Notes under the pieces: generated by a model
What the model was told of the DNA's origin: nothing
Database searches by the model: none
The model's input: only the letters and a program-made list of their open reading frames with translations
Position numbers and translations under genes: made by a program
Shown: piece by piece, positions 1 to 9,977 of the stretch
Layout: each line of letters opens with the position of its first letter
How positions within the stretch are numbered: the stretch's first letter is position 1
Assembly (NCBI RefSeq): GCF_000975265.2
Contig: NZ_CP083405.1
Coordinates: forward strand, 3,038,001 to 3,102,000
DNA from: Mycobacterium lepromatosis
GTDB taxonomy: Bacteria; Actinomycetota; Actinomycetes; Mycobacteriales; Mycobacteriaceae
Reading direction: 5' to 3'
DNA: 64,000 nucleotides

Positions 1-23
1 CTTGGACATCCTACACGATGTCG

Positions 24-362
24 CTAGGTCGGATGGACCAGCTTTCGTCGTAACGTACTGTAGTGAACCCGATCAAATGCGCTGATCATGGTGGGCTGGC
101 CGGATGCGAGGACGGTCTGCGTACACCGCAGGCCGGCTTCGAACAGTGCCTGCGTGGCGCGCACCGCCACCGTCGCATCAATAGGCTTGCTGGCAAACAT
201 GCACAGCATCAGCAGCTGGATCAGTGGTATTGGCTTGCCGCTGATCCGGATTCCCGCTTCGGCCGCGTATGTGGTCCAACTGACCTTCAGCAGTCGTCGT
301 ACCCAGTGCTGTTCACTGCCCACGTAGTGCTCTAGCACTCTGATGCCCATGTTTACACACAT
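24..362 (-). pseudogene. Unidentified gene relic at left edge
   Basis: A minus-strand open stretch of about 112 codons reads like a real protein fragment in its second half (an alanine-rich helical segment around FEAGLR, then a stretch ending in FDRVHY). It vaguely resembles the helix-rich part of HhH-GPD-type mycobacterial proteins, but I cannot name it. It probably continues beyond the left edge and is truncated relative to any full-length gene. Given the neighbourhood, a degraded gene is more likely than an intact small one. Confidence 0.25.
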
Positions 363-467
363 ATGGTACCGGTCTGGTGGACGTGAATTTCCCGAAGGTA
401 TTATTTGGTATTATTTTGGTTTGAGTGATCTCGCATAGTTTGCTTCGAGACTAACTCAGGATTGGAG

Positions 468-760
468 TTAGTGTTTGGTCTTCACGCCGTCAGAGTCAAT
501 GTGTAACCAACCTCGGGCTTCCCGACCGGCCATAACCATCGAGATGACATGTACCCAGTCAAGCAGCTGCTCGGTATCTTCTGGCAGCACCCGCACCAGC
601 AATTCTCCCTGACCGCTAACGGCCACCGATTGTATTGCCGTTAATCCAGAATGCCAGCCCACTGAGCATTCGCTTCTCCTTAACGCCGCGTTCCGGACAA
701 AACAGTTCGCGGATCCTGGTTGGCTAGATCTTCGTTGTATGCCATACGCCGACAGTAATG
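468..760 (-). pseudogene. Unidentified conserved-protein relic
   Basis: The C-terminal half of a minus-strand reading frame (about residues 60-115 of 119) looks protein-like, with the stretch SGQGELLVRVLPEDTEQLL followed by a hydrophobic helix and GWLHIDSDGV. The N-terminal half of the same frame is low-quality sequence, suggesting frame loss. It lies in the position of Rv1871c-type genes next to lldD2, but I cannot confirm that identity. No domain is recognised. Confidence 0.3.
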
Positions 761-908
761 CTGGAACAAACGTCAGTCCAGATCCACCCGGATGGTCCAG
801 CAGGCTGGTGCTCATTCGCGAGCACACCTGAGCTGTTGAGCCGAGGTAGGTTCCGCAGCTGTGGCCTCGGGTCGTAGTCCGGTAGCAGGGAGCGGTCCCG
901 CTACGTTA

Positions 909-1105
909 CTACCCGCCAATGCGCATCCGCACAGCGGTGTTTAAGCCTTTGCCGTTGTAGATGTCATCGGAATACGCACTGTGCTCGGAGACCATCTTGA
1001 ACTGGTTGTCCACGCGGAACCCACCGACTGCTGTGCGCCACGGCTGAGCAGTTTTACGGCCCATGGCTTCCAGCACGTCCTCAGCAGCTGACGACCTAAT
1101 GAATT
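909..1105 (-). pseudogene. Unidentified relic, C-terminal fragment
   Basis: The last 60 or so codons of a minus-strand frame look like genuine protein (EDVLEAMGRKTAQPW, then FRVDNQFKMVSEHSAYSDD) and end in a normal stop. The upstream portion of the same frame is not protein-like. It is probably the 3' end of a decayed gene. I do not recognise the family. Confidence 0.3.
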
Positions 1106-1205
1106 GACTACTAGCCGCTGAATACGGTGAACTACCTACTGTTGCAAATCCCGCAAATTGATCATAACTGTGACTGTCTGCGATCCTATGCTGAAGCGGC
1201 GGCAA

Positions 1206-2048
1206 ACGTGTGGCGGCCTGAGTTTCAGCGACACGCTATTCATGGCGTTAATTACCGGGATGGAAAACGCCAACGAAAATATCAACCCAGCAACGTGGCA
1301 GCGGAAGCTGGAAAGCGTGGAGGAGGTTTTCTGAAAAGCGGTTCGAGCTTGACGGCCGAGCTACGCAACCATCGTTACCAAGATGATCCCGAACAGGGGT
1401 TCGGTAGTAATCGCCGAAAGTGGATAAAGACGATTGATTTAGGTCAAGGGTAGAACACGCGACGAAGTCCACAGTCGACCTTCGTGCATCAATACCAGAG
1501 ATATATTTCTGACTAAACCGGTCTCTTTGCAACGTAACAAATGCCGTAACGCTAACGACCGAATCACGTGGCAGTCCCGCTATGAACTTAAGTAAGAATA
1601 TCTTACTTATTCATGGCTGGCAGCTTTACGTTAGGACGCGATCACAGTGGCAAGACAACTCGCCTTGTACAGATCGGATTGGATCACGACCACCGGGACG
1701 ACATTTGCCACGTTTTGCTACTGGGGGCGCACCGAGATCGGCCCAGTAGATCGGGCCAGATCTCACCCGCGGCAGATCACCACTCGTCGTTCACGCTGTC
1801 TACCACCTGGTGCCCGACAGCCATCAGAACCTTCCATGTCATTGCTGTCATCAGACCCCATCGCCCAGGTAAGCTAAAGCGTTGTCAATCTACCTGGTAA
1901 ACGATTGGCTGTCCCACTTGTCCAGGTAGCGCTGTGCGGCTCGCGTAAAGAACTCCAATCGGCTCATGCGAAGATCACACGCGCTCGCAGCGAAACGTGA
2001 TCCAGCGTATCATCTGGTATGGAAATGGCGATCCTGATAGCCTACTTT
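1206..2048. other. Decayed spacer with no supported gene
   Basis: Several overlapping short open frames on both strands (for example 1127-1453 plus and 1248-1532 minus) show no family signature and no plausible ribosome-binding site. The stretch is interrupted by stops in every frame. It most likely consists of old pseudogene remains that can no longer be identified. Confidence 0.5.
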
Positions 2049-2073
2049 ATTATACTCTAACTTAGAGTATAAT
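2049..2073. promoter_or_regulatory. 25-bp perfect palindrome, operator-like
   Basis: Two perfectly complementary 12-nt arms, ATTATACTCTAA and TTAGAGTATAAT, flank a single central C. The element is almost pure A/T in a GC-rich genome. The one-base centre is too small for a hairpin loop, so a binding site for a dimeric repressor (TetR/MarR/GntR-like) fits better than a terminator. It lies about 110 bp beyond the stop codon of lldD2. No adjacent intact regulator is visible. The binding protein is unknown. Confidence 0.5.
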
Positions 2074-2183
2074 GCGTTCTTTGACTAAAATTAGACGAAG
2101 CCCAGTTAGCTCTGCGATGGTTAAGGCCGGTGGACTCAATGCGGGGTAATAAACACTGCGGTGCCCGCGTCACGTCGGTTACG

Positions 2184-3428
2184 TCATGCTGGCGGTTCAA
2201 TGGGTCTTAGTTGTTGCAGCTGCGTAACATGCCTGGGTAAAAGTTCTTCCAAGCAGGTCACACCCAGCAGTCGCATTGTGCGGATCACCCCGTTGTCCAG
2301 GATTTCGATCGCGCGCCTGACGCCCGCTTCACCGCCGGCCATCAACCCGTAGAGGTAGGCTCGCCCGACCAGTGTGCAACGGGCGCCTAGCGCAATTGCG
2401 GCCACGATGTCGGCGCCGGACATGATACCGGTGTCCAGCAGTATCTCCGTGTCCTTGCCGAGTTCACGCGCCACCGTCGGTAGTAGATGGAAGGGGACCG
2501 GTGCCCGGTCAAGTTGGCGCCCACCGTGATTGGACAACACGATACCGTCGGCACCGCGCTCGACGACGGCGCGAGCGTCGTCGAGCGTCTGGATTCCTTT
2601 CACCACGAACTTGCCGGGCCATTGGGCTTTAATCCACGCCAGATCGTCAAAAGTGACGCTGGGGTCGAACATGGTGTTTAAGTACTCGCTAACGGTGCCC
2701 GACCAGCGATCTAACGATGCGAATGCCAGCGGCTCGGTAGTCAACAGGTCAATCCACCAGCGCGGGTGTGGCAGCGCGTCGAACACAGTTTGTAATGTCA
2801 ACGCCGGCGGGATCGACATGCCGTTGCGGGTGTCACGCAACCGCGCGCCGGAGACCGGAACGTCGACCGTGACCAGCAGGGCATCGTATCCCGCGTTGGC
2901 AGCGCGCTCGACCAACGCCATCGAGCGCTCACGATCACGCCACATATACAGCTGAAACCATTTGCGGCCCTGCGGAACAGCCGCCACTACATCTTCGATC
3001 GCAGAGGTGGCGAGAGTGGATAGCGAAAATGGGATCCCGGCCGCAGCAGCCGCCTGCGCGCCGGCAATCTCACCCTCGGTATGCATCAACCGAGTGAATC
3101 CGGTTGGCGCGATTCCGAACGGCAACATGACCGGATGCCCGAGCACATCCCATCCGGCGCACACGTTCGTGACGTCACGCAAGATAGCCGGGTGAAACTC
3201 GATGTCGCGGAAGGCTTGTTGGGCTCGTTTAATGGATAGCTCGTCCTCGGCGGCGCCGTCAGTGTAGTCGAACGCGGCCTTTGGGGTGCGTTGTTTGGCG
3301 ATGCGCCGCAGATCCTGAATGGTTAGCGCGGCCTCGAGGCGGCGTTTGGTCGCTCCGAACTCGGGCCGTTTGAACTGGATAAGCGGGATCAGGTCATGGA
3401 CTCTGGGCATCCGCCGTTTGGCTGCCAT
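2184..3428 (-). CDS. lldD2: L-lactate dehydrogenase (quinone), LldD2
   Basis: FMN-dependent L-2-hydroxyacid dehydrogenase oxidising L-lactate to pyruvate with electrons passed to the membrane quinone pool. The 414-aa protein has the length I recall for Mtb Rv1872c and aligns along its whole length. The FMN barrel begins after about residue 40. Visible family signatures are [12 protein letters not shown] near residue 105, [13 protein letters not shown] near 155, and the active-site loop SNHGGRQLD near residue 300, whose histidine is the catalytic base; [11 protein letters not shown] follows. Start [13 protein letters not shown] matches the family N-terminus. The gene is intact between the relics on both sides, so lactate use is probably retained. 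A perfect palindrome lies downstream of its stop. Confidence 0.95.
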   Translation of the reverse strand: MAAKRRMPRVHDLIPLIQFKRPEFGATKRRLEAALTIQDLRRIAKQRTPKAAFDYTDGAAEDELSIKRAQQAFRDIEFHPAILRDVTNVCAGWDVLGHPVMLPFGIAPTGFTRLMHTEGEIAGAQAAAAAGIPFSLSTLATSAIEDVVAAVPQGRKWFQLYMWRDRERSMALVERAANAGYDALLVTVDVPVSGARLRDTRNGMSIPPALTLQTVFDALPHPRWWIDLLTTEPLAFASLDRWSGTVSEYLNTMFDPSVTFDDLAWIKAQWPGKFVVKGIQTLDDARAVVERGADGIVLSNHGGRQLDRAPVPFHLLPTVARELGKDTEILLDTGIMSGADIVAAIALGARCTLVGRAYLYGLMAGGEAGVRRAIEILDNGVIRTMRLLGVTCLEELLPRHVTQLQQLRPIEPPA

Positions 3429-3500
3429 CGCTTCCCATCCTTACTGTCGTACGCCCCGTACTCGCCTGGGCAATCTAACCTATGCTAGTTGCAAGATCCA

Positions 3501-4780
3501 TCAGCTATGGGCGACGTTGATCTCCGGCCCGGCGCGGGTGTACAGTGCCGCGTCCCGCAGTTTCCGGCCATTGCGGAGTTGATAGACATAGTTTCGGTTG
3601 TCCAGCCGCAGGGTTACAGTCGATGCAGAGTGCAGCCACAGGTGGCGCCGACGCAGCCCGATCAGATACTGGTGCAGCGCCCAAACATGTACGTTGAATG
3701 CATCTAATTGCACTGGGGAAGAGGAAAAACTCCCGATGCACTGCGTTGTTCACCGCCGTAGCGCTCTTCCGTGACACTGCGAAACCCGAACTCACCGCCG
3801 GCGTACACGTTGGGTACGACCCCCGACAGTCAGCAGGATGACTAGCGCATGAGTCAGATGTTCAGGACGTTCAAGCTAGCTGGCGATACGGCTCACATCG
3901 TGATTGCCGATGAAGGTCAGCAGCGCAAAGCTCGCCAGCAACTTGTTGTTTCGTTGCAGTGACCTGGTCCAGGAAGTTGCCATCGTTGAGGCTGCTCCAG
4001 AGTTCTCTTTTCCACAGCTCGTATTGTGTGATGGAGTTGCATCCGGCGGAGTGGACCACTAGATGCATAATTGCCATGAATGAACTCGCCCACAAAACCA
4101 CGCATCCGGATGCAGTTCGCGGACTTTTGGTAACATTCTAATCCAGAATGCTTGCTGTACAGCCTAAGCTGCATCTAGTAGTCAACTGTCAGCGCCACGC
4201 TGCAATCAGTGCACCATGACGTGGGTGATGTACTTGCCACCTCTGTGGTTATCGTGGTATTGAGGGTAGCGAGGCCGGAATGTCCCTTGAGCTTGTGTTG
4301 AACGTGTGGAAACGACCCTGGCACCCTCTGAACCAGCGTGCCGGTGTGTTGTTGTGGGGTGTATTACTGATACTGTCCGCGCAGTCCACGCCGACGTGAT
4401 TGAACATGCCGTTAAGCAGAGCATGCAGACCCCAGCGGTGCGCTTCGGTTAACAGGTAGTCGAAGTCGGCGTCATCACCGAGCCCGGGATCGATATAATT
4501 GATACAGTAGTGGTCAGTGGTATCGTAGCCACGTGTGACCGAGGGAAAGATCGGCCCTAACGCCATCCCAGATGCCCCCAAAATATTTGATGGCGTGATC
4601 AAATCAGCCGACCAGCCGCAGCCGGTGTTCGTCTTGGCCCGGTAGCCCCAGTGACGGGGCGCGAGGAAGGCGCCTACGAAGCCCAGCGTATAGACCTGCT
4701 ACCCGATCACGTACTGGAAACCACGTGGGCACCTTCACCACGCTATGACCAGCCCAATCGTGGACAGTGTCTCAGTGGTG
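3501..4780 (-). pseudogene. GH13 alpha-amylase/alpha-glucosidase pseudogene
   Basis: Fragments of one glycoside hydrolase family 13 protein appear in order on the minus strand but in different frames. The catalytic-domain start carries GPIFPSVTRGYDTTDHY and a following loop with FNHVGVD near 4400-4600. A middle part with ELWSSLNDGNF lies near 3970-4050. The C-terminal part YLIGLRRRHLWLHSA lies near 3640-3700. Stops and frame changes separate them, so no functional enzyme can be made. The intact family splits maltose- or trehalose-type alpha-glucosides. Mtb aglA-like proteins are the closest relatives I can suggest. Confidence 0.8.
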
Positions 4781-4796
4781 CAAATCGACTGTGCTA

Positions 4797-5276
4797 AAAC
4801 GGAAAAGATAGCTGCGCGAACTTACAACGCTTCCAATACTGCTTTTCGATCGACACTCGCTTCACACAGCGTGTTGCTCGTGGTTTACAACACAGTGCGA
4901 GCACCCGTTGATTGACGACACTGCAAGGGACCACAGTTCGAAAATCGTCTTGTGTCGACGCCCGGCTTGGATATGGATATTCATCCGCAAACCAGAACAA
5001 AGACCGTTATGTTGACCGTCGAGGAAGACGTGGCCACGGTAGAACCCGTTATTCATGCCCAATGGATGGCTGGCCGCTTCCAGCTCCACGTTGTATGATT
5101 AGTTTAAGAGACAATTGGATGCCTCTGTGCTGACTTCTAAGTCAGGAACTTGCGAATTCCGCATCGCCGCAAAGTTAATCAGCAGCATGCCCCACAGCTG
5201 CTCCTCGTTCAGTACGGTGTTGCGGGCGATCGAGCCCAGGCCGGTTTTTGAAGTTCTCGATGCTCAATTATGCCAT
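4797..5276 (-). pseudogene. ahpD: Alkylhydroperoxidase AhpD pseudogene
   Basis: Directly downstream of ahpC, as in Mtb. The N-terminal piece (SIENF, then NEEQLWGMLL) reads in one frame near 5170-5270 and is cut by a stop. The core with [25 protein letters not shown] and the following HE reads in another frame near 4880-5000. The redox-active CxxC of the family survives (CSHC), but the reading frame does not. AhpD normally links AhpC to lipoamide/Lpd/SucB for its electrons, so AhpC here must be reduced by another donor such as a thioredoxin. Confidence 0.85.
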
Positions 5277-5314
5277 TATTCCTCCCCAATCGAGTTGGAG
5301 ATCAGGCCTGCCGG

Positions 5315-5902
5315 TCAGGCTGACGTCTTGAGCAATTCAGTGGCGTTCAGAGTCGGGTCGCCCTTGCGCCAGTTGCATGCACACAACTGGTTGGATTGCA
5401 CGGCATCGAGCACCCGCAGCACCTCTTCGACGTTGCGTCCCACTGAACCCGCGGTCACCGAGACGAACTGGATATCGTTGTTGGGATCGACGATGAACGT
5501 CACACGGTCAGCAACACCATCGGCGTTGAGTGCTCCGGTGGCCTCAGAAAGCTCACGCTTGATGTCCGAGAGCATCGGGAAGGGAAGCCGCTTGAGGTCC
5601 TCGTGCTGTGCACGCCAATGGAAGTGCACGAATTCGCTGTCGATCGAAACCCCAAGAATTTGCGCGCCCCGGCCTTCGAACTCTTCGTTCAGCTTGCCGA
5701 ACGTCGCGATCTCGGTCGGACAGATGAAGGTGAAGTCCTTCGGCCAGAAGAACACTACGCGCCATTTGCCTGGGTGGCTGTTACTGGAGACGGTGGTGAA
5801 GTAGTCACCAGGTTGTTGTGCGTCAACCTTTGACAAGTCGCCGCCGATCAGCGCAGTAAGCTGGTAGGCGGGGAACTGCTGGCCAATTGATAGCAATGAC
5901 AT
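5315..5902 (-). CDS. ahpC: Alkyl hydroperoxide reductase C (peroxiredoxin)
   Basis: Cytosolic peroxiredoxin that reduces organic peroxides, H2O2 and peroxynitrite. From the MSLLSIGQQFPAYQL start the protein is 195 aa, the family length. This start has AAGGAT about 6 nt upstream, whereas the frame's more upstream ATG lacks one. The peroxidatic cysteine is in DFTFICPTEIATF near residue 60; the resolving cysteines are in LCACNWRKGD near residue 175. It is divergent from the oxyR relic. With katG, furA, oxyR and ahpD all broken in this window, it is the only intact peroxide-detoxifying enzyme seen here. Regulation by OxyR is unlikely because that gene is destroyed. Confidence 0.96.
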   Translation of the reverse strand: MSLLSIGQQFPAYQLTALIGGDLSKVDAQQPGDYFTTVSSNSHPGKWRVVFFWPKDFTFICPTEIATFGKLNEEFEGRGAQILGVSIDSEFVHFHWRAQHEDLKRLPFPMLSDIKRELSEATGALNADGVADRVTFIVDPNNDIQFVSVTAGSVGRNVEEVLRVLDAVQSNQLCACNWRKGDPTLNATELLKTSA

Positions 5903-5981
5903 GTCCGATCCTTGCTTGGATTGATTCAAAATCAGATTTTTACACCACCTAAGGTTGCCTTGAGCTCGGTCTGAAGTAAAA

Positions 5982-5993
5982 GTGATATATCAC
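5982..5993. promoter_or_regulatory. 12-bp palindrome in ahpC-oxyR intergenic region
   Basis: GTGATATATCAC is a perfect palindrome located about 80 bp upstream of ahpC and just before the oxyR relic. The following ATAACTTATCGG resembles one arm of the LysR-type OxyR site known from this intergenic region in mycobacteria. With oxyR dead, the site may be a remnant or may be used by another regulator. Confidence 0.35.
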
Positions 5994-6009
5994 ACTATAA
6001 CTTATCGGT

Positions 6010-6955
6010 ATGAAGGATATAGAGTTATCAGCTCACCATTGCTGGGCTTCGCGCTTTTGTTGCAGTGGTGGAGAAGCGTCACTTCAACGCCGCGGCAAGC
6101 TTTCTCGGCGTGAGGAAGTCGACGTGTCGCAGGCGTTAGCGGCGCTGGAGACCGTACTTGGTGTGCAGCTAAATTGAACGGTCCGCCCGGCGGGTTTTCG
6201 TGACGGCGCAGGGCAGGCCTTACTACCACGTGCCCAGGCCGCGGTCGGGGCGATGGACGCGTTCACCGCAGCAGCCGCCAGCGAATCGGATCCGCTGCAA
6301 GGTGGCATGCGCCTTGGACTGATTCCCACCGTGGCGCCTTATGTGTTATGTGCTGCCGACGATGTTGGCTGGACTCACCCATCAGCTTGCCGACGCTAAC
6401 CTTTCGGGTGGTCGAGGACCAGACCGAGCGCCTTGCTGACCGCGTTGGGTAAGGGGGCATTAGATGCTGCAATGATCATTTTACCAGTTGAAACTGCCGG
6501 GATTGCCGAAATACCAATCTATCATGAGGATTTTGTTCTCGCGCTACCCCCAAGGCATCCGCTTTCCGGCAAGCGCCGGGTACCGACAACGGTACTGGCA
6601 CAATTGCCGCTGCTGTTGTTGGATGAGGGCCACTGCTTGCGCGACCAGGACCTCGACATCTGTCGGAAATCAGGGGTGTAGGTCAAGTTGGCTAACACCC
6701 GCGCGACATCGTTGGCGACCGCTGTGCAATGCGTGAACGGCAGGTTAGGCGTGACATTTATCCCGCAGAGCGCCGCGCCTGTCGAGTCGGTGCGCAGCCA
6801 GCTCGGACTTGCCCAGTTCGCTGTCCCCTGCCCTGGACGACGGATTGGTCTGGCGTTCCCCTCCGTGAGCAGTCGAGTGCATCCTATCAGCAGATTGCCA
6901 AGATCATCGGTGAATTGATTAGCACAGAGCATCAGGTGCGGCTGGTCGCATAGCA
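6010..6955 (+). pseudogene. oxyR: OxyR (LysR-type peroxide regulator) pseudogene
   Basis: Divergent from ahpC, as expected for oxyR. The start MKDIELS reads in one frame, then the helix-turn-helix part ([19 protein letters not shown]) reads in another near 6040-6110. Reading returns to the first frame for [10 protein letters not shown] before a stop near 6176. The effector domain ([19 protein letters not shown] and [16 protein letters not shown] near 6470-6600; RIGLAFPS near 6840) needs several further frame changes. At least four disruptions are visible, so it cannot be functional. From memory, oxyR is intact in M. leprae but also broken in Mtb. Confidence 0.88.
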
Positions 6956-6959
6956 GTCT

Positions 6960-8500
6960 GGGTGCAGGCAAACCGGAGATTATCCTCATGTCTATGCCGG
7001 CGGCGGTAAGTTCGTTCCATAGAGCAGGTGATCGCCCTGCGCGTGCGTGCTGAGCCCGATGATGATTTGGTGCGCCCGTCAGTGTGGCGCGGTCGCCGAT
7101 GCGCTGTTAGGTCCGGTCTTCCCGGGCTCTCGATCAACGTCCGTATATAGCGCGGTTCGCCATTCAAACTCATGACGTTTAAAAACGTTGGTGCTGGTGG
7201 CGGTGGGGGTGACTCTGTGGACCCAGCAATGCTACGCCGATCAGACGGCGGCAGCGCTTGAGCGGCTGGCTCAGGAGTGCGATCAACTCGGGGTGTATCT
7301 GATGACAGAATCTATCTCACTGACGTCAATTGTTACCGAATCATGTATTCGTACAACGCTTTTAAGAAATATTGTTCTGCTAAACTGGCTCAGTCCCCTA
7401 GACCAGGGGACTGAGCTGAATCGTTGGTGACGCGGCCACACGTAGGTGGTCATCGACATAGTCGCATCGAGGATTATGTCGTACGTACCCTCATTTCACA
7501 CGCGACACACGCCGGAAAGCACGGGCATCGTCGAAGATTTGTTCCCAGCAGAGGCGAGCACCGATCTAAAGGCTTTCTTCGACGACGCTGACGACAACGG
7601 TCTGCAACATAGGCTAAATTAGATGGTTATTAGCACAACTACATTTGGCGCCAACTGAAATATCGACACTGTTCCAACTAGCCGCTATATGTTCAAAACA
7701 CCGTTTCAGATGAGCGAGGACCTAACTAGGAAGACGCCAGCAACATTTAACAATGCTGTGGTGCTCCAGCGAGAGAAAACGATCTGGCGGTGGTCTCCAC
7801 AGTGCGCTCCGACGAAATGGTGTAGACTTCGTTAGTTAATGCCGGTCTGTTGCTACATCCCGTGAGTGGCGCATCCTCCTTAGGCTCTATCGTCTACTAT
7901 AAGTAGAGCGAAAATCGCCAACATTGTTGCAGGCCCGGCCGCAGTTGGTCATCAGAATGGCAGTGGGTGACTGTCAAAGATCGAGCGGAACTGGTCAGGC
8001 CGGATAAAAAATAGCCGTGGCTGGCCGATGTCGACCAAGTAAGGCTTTATTACTTACGTTAAGACCTTCACCGTTACGAACGGCAGCAATGACAACTGGC
8101 AAGGGTATGACTAGGTGATGGCCAAAGGAACGGTGCGCTGTGGCGTTGATTGCGTCGATGCGGATGTACGGCAACGGTTAGACGTCACAGTTGAGAGACC
8201 AGTGGTGGGCTCGGCGGCCGCGTGGCTGTTGATGCCTTCGGTATGGATTGACGCTCACGAAGCGTTGCTCATGGGGTTGGTCTGGCAGGGGTGCGATCCG
8301 GGAGCGCTGCTTCCTGAAGCCAGCTGATGTGCTGAAATCCTTGCCGCTAGGCCAATGTCAGTTTTGACGGCAGTTAAGCGCACGAAGATCGAACCGATCT
8401 GTGCTGAGATCGCGGCAGTGACCGCGCGAGTAAAACGCGCACTTCGCCGATTTGATGGGCGCTCAGGTCAACGCTGTAGCCACCGACCGCCACGTAACTG
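6960..8500. other. Long stretch without a supported gene
   Basis: Stops interrupt every frame. A plus-strand fragment at 7188-7430 (with QTAAALERLAQECDQLGVYL) and another at 8115-8327 look weakly protein-like but match no family I know. In Mtb the genes between lldD2 and bfrA are Rv1873-Rv1875, so these may be their remains. There is no clear ribosome-binding site or regulatory structure. Confidence 0.4.
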
Positions 8501-8506
8501 AGTTGT

Positions 8507-8698
8507 TTAGCTAGTCACATCGAATTGGGCTTCACGTCGGGCTGAGGCGGCGATGATCGCCCGCAGTGTGCGTCGACAGCGTCCGCAGTCGTTGCCCGCC
8601 CCGCAGGCGGCTGCGACCTCCTTGGACGTCGTCGCACCACGTGCGACGACGTCGCACACAGTTTGGTTGGTGGCACCGGCACACAGACAGACATACAT
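8507..8698 (-). CDS. bfd: Bacterioferritin-associated ferredoxin, Bfd-like
   Basis: A 63-aa [2Fe-2S] protein starting MYVCLCAGATNQ, with cysteines in CLC near residues 4-6 and in NDCGRC near residues 38-42. This is the four-cysteine pattern of Bfd/BFD-like domains. Such proteins donate electrons to bacterioferritin to release stored iron. The chosen start has GGGAG about 8 nt upstream; the longer frame above it is not protein-like. It is transcribed divergently from bfrA, and the intergenic region carries two IdeR-like boxes, suggesting joint iron-responsive control. The family usually has 60-75 residues, so the gene looks complete. Confidence 0.85.
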   Translation of the reverse strand: MYVCLCAGATNQTVCDVVARGATTSKEVAAACGAGNDCGRCRRTLRAIIAASARREAQFDVTS

Positions 8699-8803
8699 CA
8701 GCAAATCTCCCGACCGCGGGTGACATCCCTCATTAGATTTGCGCGCATCGCATCCCGTGTGATCAGAATCCTGGGCAGCGCCCTCGGGCAAACAGGTCGC
8801 ATG

Positions 8804-8822
8804 TTAGTGGAGTCTAACTTAC
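8804..8822 (+). promoter_or_regulatory. IdeR-like iron box 1
   Basis: The 19-mer beginning TTAGTGGAGTCTAACTTAC matches the mycobacterial IdeR consensus TTAGGTTAGGCTAACCTAA at about 13 of 19 positions by eye. It lies in the bfd-bfrA intergenic region. Tandem iron boxes upstream of bfrA are known in Mtb, where iron-loaded IdeR activates bfrA. Functionality is inferred. Confidence 0.6.
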
Positions 8823-8828
8823 AATAGG

Positions 8829-8847
8829 TTAGTGCAGTCTAGCCTAA
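8829..8847 (+). promoter_or_regulatory. IdeR-like iron box 2
   Basis: TTAGTGCAGTCTAGCCTAA matches the IdeR consensus at about 14 of 19 positions by eye. It begins 25 bp after the first box starts, so both are in phase on roughly two to two and a half helical turns. Position and tandem arrangement match the known bfrA control region. Confidence 0.65.
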
Positions 8848-9058
8848 AGAATGTGACTTGCGATTGATGTTCGCTTGCGCGTGATGCGTCGACAGTGCAC
8901 CAAACGCTACGTTGACTCTCGTACCTGCTGCACTAGATATCCCAACCAGGACCGGCATAGTGTGTTGCTATTCGTCGCGGTAAACTAAAATTTGGAGTGT
9001 GCCGCAGGCCACTTTGAGCGGCTCTACATGATCTCTATACTCACACCTAGGAGTGTTC

Positions 9059-9538
9059 ATGCAAGGTGATCCGGATGTCTTGCGATTACTCAACGAGCAG
9101 CTGACCAGTGAGCTCACCGCTATCAATCAGTATTTTCTGCATTCAAAGATGCAAAACAACTGGGGCTTTACCGAGTTAGCACAACGTACCCGTGTGGAGT
9201 CCTTCGACGAAATGCGGCACGCCGAGGCGATTACCGATCGCATTCTGATTCTGGACGGCTTGCCGAACTACCAGCGTATCGGGTCGTTGCGCGTTGGTCA
9301 GACGCTGCGTGAGCAGTTCGAGGCCGACCTTGCTATCGAATACGAGGTGTCGAACCGGCTCAAGCCCGGCATCATCATGTGCCGGGAAAAGCAGGACAGC
9401 ACCAGCGCCGTACTGTTGGAGAAAATCGTGGCTGACGAGGAAGAACACATCGACTACCTGGAAACGCAACTGGCGCTCATGGGCCAGCTGGGAGAGGAGT
9501 TGTACTCGGCGCAATGCGTCTCCCGGCCGCCGAGTTAA
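9059..9538 (+). CDS. bfrA: Bacterioferritin BfrA
   Basis: Iron-storage protein forming a 24-subunit, haem-containing shell that oxidises and stores iron. The 159-aa length equals Mtb BfrA. The start MQGDPDVLRLLNEQL is preceded by AGGAG with 5-nt spacing. Ferroxidase ligands are visible: Glu in LTSELTAINQYFLHSKM near residue 18, ESFDEMRHAEAI near residues 47-55 (Glu and His), and ADEEEHIDYLE near residue 128. A methionine near residue 52 (DEM) is the haem ligand position. Two iron boxes lie about 210-255 bp upstream, and the bfd gene is divergent. Confidence 0.96.
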   Translation: MQGDPDVLRLLNEQLTSELTAINQYFLHSKMQNNWGFTELAQRTRVESFDEMRHAEAITDRILILDGLPNYQRIGSLRVGQTLREQFEADLAIEYEVSNRLKPGIIMCREKQDSTSAVLLEKIVADEEEHIDYLETQLALMGQLGEELYSAQCVSRPPS

Positions 9539-9977
9539 CATTCCGAGGCTAACGCGCTAGTCCACGGGCAAGCACAATACGTCCGGAACAGCGACCCAGT
9601 CGAAGCCTGCCAAGGATCCCTCATTCGGTAGCGCGCTGATCGGGTCGCGATGGCAGTTGTGATGTTCTGTGTTGTCGGACTACTGGGTATCCGCTGTATT
9701 GAAGGCGCCCAACTGTGGCTGTTCTCGTCTAGGGATGTCACCAGTTAGCTACGTATGCTCGTTGCCTGCTGGCCTGGATTGTCGACAAGCTCGCCCGCTC
9801 ACTCAGCTACCAGGGTCGGCCTGGCCGCCGTGAAGTTGCAACTGCCCTGCAATGCGTAGCGCATCGTGTTATGCTCCAACGCGATTGGCACGACGATTCG
9901 CCGATCATGGCTCTCGGGCGATCACAGGCAGCAGTCGCAAAACGATTCTGCGGAGATGCGCGGCGTATCATCACGCC

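Noticed and set aside
5115-5804. 229-codon plus-strand open frame over ahpC
   Set aside because: It is the antisense shadow of ahpC; its composition follows the opposite strand and it has no family features.
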